This document shows, one piece after another, positions 39,101 to 51,100 of a stretch of 64,000 bases of DNA; position 1 is the first letter of the stretch, and the number at the start of each line of letters is the position of its first letter. A model generated the notes under the pieces. The model was not told the DNA's origin and did not search any database. It worked only from the letters and a program-made list of their open reading frames with translations. The stretch is from Anarhynchus alexandrinus. Taxonomy: Eukaryota > Chordata > Aves > Charadriiformes > Charadriidae. The stretch covers positions 2,137,748 through 2,201,747 of the forward strand of contig VUYV01000145.1 in NCBI GenBank assembly GCA_008711295.1. The letters run 5' to 3'. The position numbers and the translations under genes were made by a program.

Positions 39101-42100
39101 GTGGCGCTTGAAGGCCGGGCTGCCGCAATGGGGGGGCACGCGAAGAGAAGAAATAGGAGGGTTTGTAGAAAGGTTTTAATTTCATCTCTATTTACTTGGG
39201 GTTTTTTTGTCTTTGATGGGCAAGAACTACGTTTTTCATTCGTATTCCTTCATCGGGGTTTCTTGTGGATGCTCTTGCTCAGCATCGCTGCTGGAGGAGG
39301 TCAGGTTTAGATTAAACATTAGGAAGAAATTTTTTACTTTGAGGGTTGTAAGGCACTGGAACAGGTTGCCCAGAGAGGTTGTTGAGGCCCCATCCCTGGA
39401 GGTGTTCAAGGCCAGGCTGGATGTGGCCTTGGGCAACCTGGTCTAGTGGGAGGTGTCCCTGTCTATGGCAGGGGGGTTGGAACTCGATGATCTTCGAGGT
39501 CCTTTCCAACCTAAACCATTCTATGATTCTATGATTTGTGCGGATTTTAAGCAACCTGTTACTGTTTTTGTACAGGCTCGCCTTTCCATAGTACTCTTTC
39601 CTTGCCAGATTTTTCTTTAACTAAGGAACACATGGGGAATTGCTGAGACAGGTTTGCTGACTGCCATGAGATTGATGGGAAACACAGCAGCGTGAGTGAG
39701 GGCTGCTCTTAGGGACCCTCAAATTCCTGAAGCTCATCCCGAAATTTGCTAATAGCCCAGTCAGGAAAGGCGCTCAGCTCCTCTAAGTCTCTGCCAGACA
39801 TTCAGGATTGAGTTACGTGCTGTTTTACTCCAAGCTCATCCCAAGCAGACTCAGGGAGTTACAGGTCACATTTATTCTTCTCGTGTAGCAGGAGGGTTTG
39901 CCTACAGTTGGTGCATTCATCCTGCTTTTGGGATTTAGATCAGAACCCCAGCAGCAGCCCCTCAGACATGGGGACATGCACGTGAAATGCTCTGAATGGA
40001 AGATGCAGCACATCTCTGCAAAACCCGCTCAAGGCCCTAGTGCCCATTTTCCATAAAAGAGCCTTGAAAAAGCGAAAAGTTCAATATATTCAGAGTTACT
40101 GCTGTGGTCTTCCTTCCACTGTGAGAGTCCAGGGCCATTATTTCCCTGCCTTTACAAGCAATCCCAAGTATTCATGTGGAACAAGCATTAGAAATAACCA
40201 GGGAGAAAAGACCAGAGGAACCACTGAATTTATTGGTTCAGGGACAGTCAAACTGAGGAATGAGCTAAGAAATCCCCAGGTAGTACTAAAGATGACAAAA
40301 ATGTTATTATCCAAATTCACTAAATGTTCCTAGAAAACCTAATGCCTTAATCATCCTGCCTACCAACTACATAGAAGGACACTGAGGCATGTGAGCCCTG
40401 CTGGATTTTCACACAGGCATAGTCTGTAATTCTGCAGTGCCCTTTCTGCTAAGTAAGTGCTGATTAAAAAGACCCAAACCCAAATTTTCTCTTCCACCTC
40501 TCTATACACTCCTTTCTCCTCTTCCTTTGTGGTTTTTTTTTTTTTTCCCCTCCTACTTGCTCCTGTATTTGAGTTTTAGTCTAAGGTATGATTTTAATTT
40601 GTCTTGTGAAGGAATTGGTAAGTGAATATAAGGTTGGTCATTTTGCAATAAGCGTGAAATATACTCTAGTCCTACTAAAGCTGTGGTTATCTCTGAGGAT
40701 AACATAGTGTGATGTATCTCACTAATATATATATACATAGCTTAGCAACAGAAGGATGTTTAATAACATCTCTTTAAATTAAAGGAGAAGCCATTTTAAA
40801 CCCAATTTCTTCTCTTAATGTATATCATATCGGTATTCTTCTAGGGTTCAATGAAAGTGTTACATGAGCTGAGAGCAGATAACCTTAATTTTATAGTCTG
40901 GCAACTGAATGTGGATGAAACATTTATGATTACAATTGTGTTAAAACATATCTTGAGGGCTGATCAGACTCCCATTTCAGTGGGTACGTGAAAAACCTTT
41001 TAAACTGGCAATTTTGTAATGTATTTTGAAGTGTCGAATCAGGGCTAATTTAATTTTATGAGAGCATACATGTAAAATAGATATAGTACAAGTACTCCCA
41101 AAGTCAATCTAAATTAGTTTAGTGTTGGTTACTTTGCTTCATTAGAAATCAAAATATGAAATAGAAAGGCAGTGTGTCTGTCTCAGATCAAACATGTTGT
41201 GTTGGGGGGGTAGGTGGGAACTCAGATCCTGAGGGGAGGTTTTTTGTGATTGGTGATAAACCTCCGACTGTGTTCAACAGACTTTGGCCCTACAGCCTTC
41301 CTTTTCTGGGAAGAAGACTTGATAGATCTTTTATGCTTTTAATTCAGAGCTAAAGTAAAGTAGGTAGTTTAGAAATGGAAAATAGAAGTAGAAAGTCCTC
41401 CCAACTATCTTTCAGAGCACTCCCACTCTTGTTTGGTGAGCCTAGAGGTTCAGACTAGATGTTAGGAAACATTTCTTTACTGAGAGGTTGGTCAAACACT
41501 GAAATGGGCTTCATGGAGGGGTGGTTGATGACCAATGTCTGCCAGTGTTTAAGAGGCATTTGGACAATGCCCTAAATAATATGCTTTAACTTTTGGCCAG
41601 CCCTGAAGTGGTCAGGTGGTTGGATTAGATGATCATTGTAGGTCCCTTCCAACTGGAACTATTCTATACTAACCTCTTATGCCGGCATGCAAATATGACA
41701 AACCGCAAACCCTCAGAGCTCTGTCAGGGGGCTATGAACAAACCTGTTCATCAAGTGTTGCTGCCTCTCTCAAGAAATCATTCATTTCGTCTGCAGCGTC
41801 ATCAACCTGGATGATCCAACGGTCAGCATGTTTCTTTTTTTGGGACATTGCTTCCTGTGGAGAAGAGGGAAAAAGTGCATCTGAAAACAATTTATTTCTC
41901 TAGTGACGACAGGGATTGAAATTTCCAGGAATGGAGTGGAAATTCATAGATTAAAGTTACATTGAAAAATAAAATGTCATCAGTGTTTGTACCTGGAGAT
42001 GGGTGGTAGTGAGGTTCAGGTCATTCAAGCGCTTTTGAGCTGCAACACCTGTAGAAATGCTCAGTAAAGTCGATTTGCTTTCATCAATAGCCAGAACTGC

Positions 42101-45100
42101 TAATCGGATGTCATCTGTCAAATCCCAAATACATTTATCGCAGCCTGATAAGAAAATAAGAGTGTCATTTTTCTTTAGTGTTTGTGTCAGTTAACAACAA
42201 ACATCTTAAATTCATATTATAGTGCTCTTGCCCCATGGTGTTCCCTCTCTTTGTCATTGATGGATCCTGATTTTTCTTTCATTTTCATCCACCCACTTCC
42301 AAGGTCCCACAGTACAGTCATGACGCTTCCAGCTGAGCAGCACCAGATGGGACTGCTCCAAAAGGCTGCCACAGCAGCTCCGTAATCAGTAGGGAGAGAG
42401 AGAGAGAGAGACGAGGTATTTCCTGGCTATTCTCTAGAGGCTCTGCATGTTTGTGGCCTGAGGAACAACAGATGAGGGCCAGAAAAAACATCTTCATTTT
42501 GTCAGAACCCAAAACTCTGTACGGGAAATTTGGTGGTATGAGAAGTAACAATGTCCAGCAGATGGGCTCTTGGCTTCCTATTTGATTAGGAATGCAACTT
42601 GTAGAAACACAGTTATAACACGTTTGGAATATGCTTGTGCAGAACTATATCTGCAGAATGCTTGCATTACCACCTTGTTTTTAGTGACGTTGATGCCACC
42701 ACTAAATGCAAGAGACAGATAAACGTGAAACACAGATTCCTACAGAAACTTTTGCTTGGTATTATATAGTTTGCATTCTTGATGGCAGCAGCTCCCAAAT
42801 GTTTTCCTTCTGATTGCACTTCCAGGCACACGACCCCTGTTATTGGGAGACAGTTTAGGAACCCATGTGTGCTACATGGTCTGCATTATACCACAGGCAT
42901 AATTATACTAGCAATTAAAAAAATGTCATAGTGCTTCTGGGAATTCCCCAGGCTTCCTATCATTAGAACAGGGAAGATGATAGTGGAAAAGCAACTGACT
43001 GATGGATATATGTCAAAGTGTCTAGAGCAACAATTTTTATTAGATGTACAGGTAGAAAACCAGAAATTATATGCAAGATGGCACAGATAAAGTTATGATG
43101 GCAATTTTTAGGGCCAGAATCTTATTTTGCAGGCACTGTGTCTCAAAAGTCTACAGAAGTGGCTTTGGTGATACTTCCCTACTGCTGTGCATTTAGTACC
43201 TAAACATTCAGTCTGTATCACAGACTTGGACTTAGGCATGTAGTCAGTGAAGCAAGTGAAAACATGTTAAAATACTCAGTCAGCGGGGCATTCTGCATAT
43301 TCACATGTTTAAGTGCCCTGTGGGACCCAGGTCAAAGTGCTGAGCCCACTGGAGAACCAAGCTCTTAAATTAGGATTTGTAAGCATCTAAATACAAGAGC
43401 AATATTAATTTTTGGTATTCTCGTGATAATCTTACTGATGGTTGGGCAGTCTGTGCCAGTAGAACCTTCAGGACTGTCTGCGAGGCATTCTCCAGTCTGG
43501 CTGTCACACATTCTCCCTCCACAGTTACATTCTGAGGAAAAAAGAAAGGATTTTTGAAAGAAGAACCTTCGAAATGTACAACTCACCTTTCCCCTCCCAA
43601 GACTAGTGAAATGATTGTATGTAGGATTGCGCGTGGATAGTCAAACCAAGATCAAAGACTTCTTGGACTGATTTTTCCTTCAGTATGTAGACAAAAGTGG
43701 TTTTTGCACTGTGATCAAATTGGACCAGATAAAATATAAGGTGGGAAACAGAACCAGAAAACCTCTGCTGAAACGACTTTTTCAAGGCTTCCCAGATAGT
43801 CACAAGCAGAAGAAGCAAGGCCAGAGTTGCCCAGCCGGGCCAGTGTGCATCGCTGTCTAGAGAGGGTGACATTTAGGAGATGGGCTAAGAAAAGCAGTAC
43901 AACTGAAGTTAATTGTTAGTTACAAATCTCTCCACAGCCCTGTGGAATTTATCAACGCTGGGTCAGGCTGCAACTAAATAAGCTTTCCAGCTATCAAGGA
44001 TTGATAGTGGACTCCAATTCCATCATCAGCTTGAGCATATCAAAAAGTAAATATCTCCTACCACTTACAATGAAGAATAAATGAGGTTTTACATTTTTTA
44101 AACTTGAGTAAGCTACATTTTTATTGCCAGCACAAGTGGCTTTTTAAAAAGCATAATTTTTAATCTCAAGTATCTCTTTCAAGGTTTAATTGGCCTTTAA
44201 AAATATATTATTTTAAAGATTAAAATATTATTGGAACACTTTGATAGAATAATAAAAACAAGCAAAACAGAAGAACAGTAGCGACTTATCTGGAACTCAT
44301 TTTGCTCTTGTGATTCATGGTTTCAGAAGAATCTCGTATAACAAAATTGTTTACGGCCATTTTATTGCAGCCCATTCATTGTTCTCTATGAATTACCCTT
44401 GTATTTACATTTCACATTCGAGGAATCATCAGGGAAAATGTGTAATACAGCTTCAAAGTCAACATGATGCACTAACATTGGAATAATTCTGTGTAAGTGA
44501 ACTAATGTTAGAAGAACTACTCATTTTTTGTAGTAATGTAAGAACAAAATTTGGTTATGAATTTTGTGGGGCAATCGATATTTTGACCTCACCACAATCT
44601 GTATGAAGTGGGTGCCTCCCAGCTTTTGGATCTGCAATTTTTAAATTTTTTTTTATTTCTTTTGTTAAGAAGTGAAAGAAAAGTTTCAGTTGAAAGCAGA
44701 GATTTCTCTTTACCTGTATCACAGGATCTAGGATATCCCCACATGCCAAGATTACAGTTACAAGATTAAAATTTGGATGAGATTGGTGCTCAAGAAAATA
44801 AAATTGTGTCTTCTTAGTTAAAAGGATAACTCTTAATTCACTACACAGATGCTTATAGTAAATTAATTTCAAAAGCAATCCTGACAATTTTTCATCTACT
44901 TGTTTAGGAGGTACCACATTTTTAGTAGGGAATTAAGACTTTCATTGCTACTGTGGCTTACTGGTGGAGAAAGCTTCTAAATTTACCTTTATTTCTGAGG
45001 GACATTTGTGGAAAGCTTTGAAGTATGGCTAAAGAACATGTGGCTAAAAAAGAATTCTTGAAAAGAAGCTGAAAACTACTGCTGACAGCTACACAGATTT

Positions 45101-48100
45101 TGTCTTTTGCTCAAAAGAAAAAAAAGATTGTCTTAGCTGGATAGAGCTTTTTGCTCATTTAGTGCTCCGGCATTTTTTTTGTTCTATATACCCTTTGAGG
45201 TGCTCTGTGGAAACCTTGTACATAGACTCCTGTTTCTTACACTAGTTTCTGTTCTGTATAATTGTATTTTAACAAAAGTACTTATCTTATTTCAGAGCCA
45301 ATATTTGTCTAAATACGTGTTCCTAATTGCTCCAAAATACCAAACAAAGTATAAGCTTGCTGTGTAAACTACCTGAATAGTTTGGAAATCATGGATATAT
45401 TGAGTGGTGCACACAATCTACGCAGCACTGTCAAGCACACCACATTGTGATGTTCAGCAGAAGCGAAGATGAAATGAGAAGTGTGTAATTCTCTGAAACA
45501 TAATGCTTCAAAATCAGGATTTTCTAGAGTCAATGACAAGATTAAATTCACTCCTAAATAGAGAAAAGCTGTACCTCTCACAACATATTCAAGTGCCCAG
45601 GCACTTTTTATTTTTAGCAAAGATCAAACACGACAAGGAAATCTGCTAAGCAAGAGAATTACCGAGCTGATTTATAGTCTGCATGAAAAACGTGTATAGA
45701 GAAGTCCTGTGCACCATGAAATCCCACTTAAACTGTACCTCAGAAACGTAAATAATACCGAGGCATTCTGCCCATAATTCCTGCAATTCCTTAAGGGTGC
45801 AAACCACAACTTTACTGAGGTGATGAAAGTTTGACTTAGCTTCACTTTACAAATTCTGTGTTCAGAGATGCCTTCCAAAATTATGTTTTGCATAATCTGC
45901 TTAGACACTCGGAATGCCCTGTAATCCTCAGACTTCTGGCAGTTACTCTTAGCTGTTTGAAGCTCTGCTTTTGCACATGGCCAGGGCATGATTGCTGCAG
46001 TTTGCTGAGTTGTGCTGGGTGCGTTTCTCCTGCCTCATGGCATTCAGGAGCCACAAACTAGATCCTGTCATTACTTACGGGACAACTGCAGAAAGAACTC
46101 TGGTGAACTGAATTAGTCAGTGAAGCGCATAAACAAGGTTTGCTATTGCAACCTCAAAAACACAAAGATGTTGAATTTCAGGCATGTCTTGGGTGCCTAA
46201 ATCCAGGCAGGAGTTGAGTTTTTGGGCACGCTGTTCCCTACAGTCGCTGTCTTTTTTGGCTCATTTGGATACCTGGGATTGGCTTTTGGGATTACTGTGT
46301 GCGAGTACCATCTCTCCCTGTTCAGCACAGATGGAATTTAAGCATGTGACTTAGCGATGTGAATTACATCCTGGAGATGGACACTCAACTTCTAGCTGTC
46401 ACTGGAACATAAAAGGAGAAGGGACCACTAGTGGCATCATATGTGGTCCCTTACAAATGCAGACAGCAGCACAAAGGGCACTTGAATACAGAGCATCCTC
46501 ACAACCTCCATCCTGGCAGGTCCCAAAACACACTTTAGCACTTTATAGTAAGCTAGTAAAAAGCAAAGTCCAAGTATACAGAGAGTTGCAAGAAGCACAT
46601 AGGTTTGATCAAGACATTGATCAAACAATGAGGCCTGTAGCTCTGTACCTTGAGATTCCAGAGCACTTCAGAGGTTCGGGTTGGGTGTGTGTTTTGGCTG
46701 TGTTTTACCTTTGAGTCAGGCTGAGAGCTAGGAGTGATGCATCTCCCCTATTTATGTTCTGATCCTTGAGGGAAGTACCCTGGCAAAGAGGTTGGGAGGG
46801 ACCCCCAAGGTCCTTGCTATGAGCACCCGCATTTTGCCTTTAGCAGTGGCTATTCCTCAGTGCTTTGAAGGAGGATGTAATCTTGTCTCCCAGAGCCAAA
46901 ACAAGGACAAAGGGCATGAGGCCGAAGTCCTATTTGGATTGAACTCCATGTAAATTATGAGAATAATTATATTAGAGTTTTGGTAAGATCCTCTGGGTAG
47001 CACTTTATCAGACCCTTTGGAAGTACAGTTGTCTCTGGTATGGAAAAACAGTAACCAGTAAGACTACAGACACGTGGGAAATGCAGAATGCATTACCAAT
47101 GTGAAAACTAGCAGAAACTGAGCGGGGGATTGGGTCAGGACAGGAAGGACAATCCTGTTCCCATAAAAAATGCTCTCAAGTCTTTAAGCACCCTCAGTCT
47201 GAGTGGTCATGTTGGGCAGCATGTGGTGTGAACAAACACAAAGGTGAAGTCTCTGCCCAAAGAAATCTTAGAGACCCTCATTTAAAACAAGATGCAGGAC
47301 ACAACAGTGCCTACATTCACCTTGCCCAGGCATTTGAGATCTTGGAGTCTGGGGTCTGAGACTCCCTTGCGGGCAATGGGAAGAGTGCTAGTGCCTGGGA
47401 TAATTCAACGGAACAGGCATCCAAATTACACCCCCCCCCAGGTAGGAGGCCAGGAGCAGCCCCTGCCTCTCACGGCCACAGGTGTCTGATGACTGATTCA
47501 GGTGTCTCTGATCTCTGGGAGGTTCATTTTGCTCAGCTCTGCTAAACTAAACTATAGACAATACCTGTACAGTTTTTCGCGAATCTGGCATCCCCATAGT
47601 AACCCGGAGCGCATCGTTCGCACTTGAACCCAGTGGTGTTTCGCAGGCAGTTGCGGCACTGGCCCGTCACTTCATCACAGTCTTCAAAAATCAGGTTTGG
47701 GTCCGAGTTGCCACTGCAGTCACATTTTTTACAAGTGCTTCCAATTAGCAAAGGGTTCCCATAGTAACCGGGGGCACACCTGAAAGGAAGAGCAAGCCCA
47801 GTGATGACGAGCAATGACATTCCCATCTGCGGTACCATTTTTTCTCTGGCCTTGTTCGTGTCACCAGGAATTGATGACGGTCTGCAGCTATTAATGGACA
47901 GAAGGCAAATTAGGAGCTGTGTTCCTGCAGAGGCTGGTTTGTGCTCTAATCTTAACCTGTACAGTTATATATTTTTCCCTTTTTGAACACTCCTGGTATC
48001 TCAATCACACCAGTCTGCATATTTTTTTTTGGTGTGTCTTTAGCAGTAAAATGATTTGTTCCCCATTGTTTTAAAATCTATGACAGAATGACCTTGGCAG

Positions 48101-51100
48101 AGAGGCAGCTCTAGTGTTTATTTTGGTCTCTTTCAGCTTTGGATCTCACCAGCTATATTGTGTTATATAGGAAACTGGGGTAAGAGACTGCATTTCATGA
48201 TGCTGAAACTCAGAGGAAGTTCAGACCTTATTGCCATTATAATGCATATAACAAAGTCCTAACCAGAAAAGGTTTATATAAGTACTTCTATGGTGAGGCA
48301 TTGGGACGGTTTCTGGTTTTTGCAAAACAGAACAGGCACTGAACCAGCCTCTGTTTTTCAGGTTTGTTCGATGTTAGCCTGCTGGCTGAGGGCAAAAGGC
48401 CGAGAGCCTCCACCAGCCCAGGAGGGGGGGATTCCTCTGTTGGTTTGCAGGGGGAGAGAGGGAGGTGGGTAGCAAGCACTCCAGGGGAGGCCTGAAATGG
48501 GTCCAAATTGCTTTTCATGTCTTGTCACGTTTGGGAAGCATTTCAGTTGAAAACTTGCTGCGTCTTAAAATGGAAGAGATGTTGAAACTGTAGTGGGTTT
48601 TGAAAGTCTAGGCAAACTGGCAATACCTAATGCTCCTGGGTGACCAGTGACCCTCAGCTAAGACAAGATTTGGTGTCATCATTTGGAAAGAAAGGAGAGG
48701 GTTTCAGTCAAAGGAATTTCTGCTGGTCACAGGGAGTGTGCTTAATTCTATGAGCTAGAGGAACTTTTGCAAAACAACCAGTGAGGTGAAGAGAGCCGGC
48801 ACTGGAGTGAGCATGGAGCAGCTCGCGGGGGCAAATCCTTGAGTAAGGACATTGCTGGAGGAGCTGGTGGCTGGAGCAGCGCAGAGCAGCAGCTGATGGA
48901 CTGGAGGGGACAGCTGGCAGGACGGGGGCAACCCACGCTGTTCATGGTGTCACTATGGGGTGGCAGGAGGGTCCATGGCCCAGCAGCCTGGGGCACAGAG
49001 ATCAGGGAGTCGTACCCCAAACTGGGAATGAAGAATTACTGTGGGGAGGGGGATAACTAGCTGGTGTAGCAATTACTCACTGAAGAAACTGGAGGATTGA
49101 ATAGTTGTGATTTAGGTAAGGAGTAGTTATTGTATTTCATCCCATTTTATCACCCTGTTGTCCTTGTCCTTGTCTTTTCTCTCATCCATAAAGTCCTGTT
49201 TTAAGATGCTGTTTGCTCTGCTGTTTTGGGTGGGGAGGGTGCGCTCTCAGGCAGTTTAGTTTAATTTTTGCAGGTTTCTGGCTGGGGACCTGAGCCGAGG
49301 TCTGTTGACTCCTAAAATCTGAACATAGTCAAATCCAGGTTCTGCTCTGTCTGAACGATGATAATGTGGGAGATCTGATAAGAGCTTCCAGTTTTGATCT
49401 GTTCCTACATTTGCTGAGGTTGTTTTTTTCTTTTTAATAAAGAAAGTAATTTCCTCGGTGCTGCTTTGTTCATGTTCCAATCCTGAACCCCCACAGTAAA
49501 AACACATAAAATTTTAAGCATCTTAATATAAACCACTTGGCTGCATCAAATACTGCCTTTGCCAATGGCAAAGACTCTGTTTGTCTCTTTGCAGCACTGC
49601 CAGAATCTTTGGTGCAGATCTTATCATTTGGGTGACCCAGATGTAAAGCATAAAAGTGTGACCTGGAGTTCTGTGCACCCCTTGAAGGACTGTGAATGTG
49701 ACACAGAGCATAATGAGTGTGATTTAGCTGACTTTGTTGGAGTCATTCCCCATTCTCATGGGAGTTAGAGCAGGCAGTGATGGGTAATGCTACTATTTAG
49801 TCATGCCAAAAGTCTTGCTATAATTTTCTAACATTTCAGCTAATGTGAGATTGTAGTATTTTCCCAAATTTCAGAATTTCAGTATGTTTGAACAAGAAAA
49901 AAACCCCTCTGTTTAAAAAAACAACTGTAGAACTACTTGCTTTATTCTGAACTCTCAAAATCTTGCAAAGTTGCTTTTTAATTTTCTGTACTTTGGTATT
50001 TTCCAAATGATTGTCTGTCTAATGTGGCTACCAAGTCACAGAAGTCATTGGGCTGGGGCGAGACCAGCATTTTGCTTACTTCTATCCAACTCTGGCTTTC
50101 AGCCAACATCTACCAAAGACTGCATGCTATTCCCATCGGGCCCACCACGTCTGCCCTCTCATCAGGGCAAGGTGATTTTTTTTTCTGATATATATATCTT
50201 TTCTGATATATACACCATTCAGTTCACGTGCCAGAAATGTAGTGGACAGTTCCTTACGACATCGACAGATATCTTTTGTAAGTGCTGCTTTTTATGACCA
50301 TCTGACTTACTTTTATTAGCCGTATCTCCTCATCTGGAGTAGCCGTCTAAAACAAATAGAAACTTTTAGAGCTAAAAATAAATGTGTCACCTTCACTTTT
50401 CCCTTCCCTTTGCCACTCAGTGCATCTCATACGGCTGCACTGCGCTTGGTGTCTTTTGAATAGTTGGTAGCATGTGAAAAGAGCGGAGACAGCTGGATGG
50501 AAACGTACTGCTCCAACTCTGTGCTTTATGGTCTGAAAAGGTAAAGGCCTGCAGTAAATATCTTTTCCTCTGTTGTATCAATAAATCGTTCTTTGTTGCT
50601 GGAAAAGAATATTTCCTCTCCCATAATAAAGCTGCTAAGTTATCTTTGTTTCATTTCAGAGCCATGTTTGCCTCCTGTAATTATTGGTGAGTAAGAAATT
50701 AACTTCCTCTTCCCTGGCAATGCCAAAAGAGCTTTTGTCCTCTATTCACTTTGGACACTAAAGTATCATTTCTTCAGTTATCTTTTTTAACATTTGGGCA
50801 CTAACAAATCCTGGATTGCATGCGCCGCCACCACCTTAATGCCTTGTTGCTGGAGTCCAGGAGCAAAATGACTCATCCCTAAATTTCGAATTGGGAAGCT
50901 GGCTCTCTCAGTTCCTAGCAAAGGCCTCCGTGATTTCACAAGACCGTTTGCTGGCAAACATAAACCGGATAGGTTTGTGCCAAGCCCCTGGAGCAGCACA
51001 AGAAAGCCTCCTACACGAATGCCAGAGGAAACAGAGCAGATTGCCTCCTGGTGTGCTGCTCTGGAGATCCCAGCCGCTGCCCGTGGAGGGGTGTCCTCCA

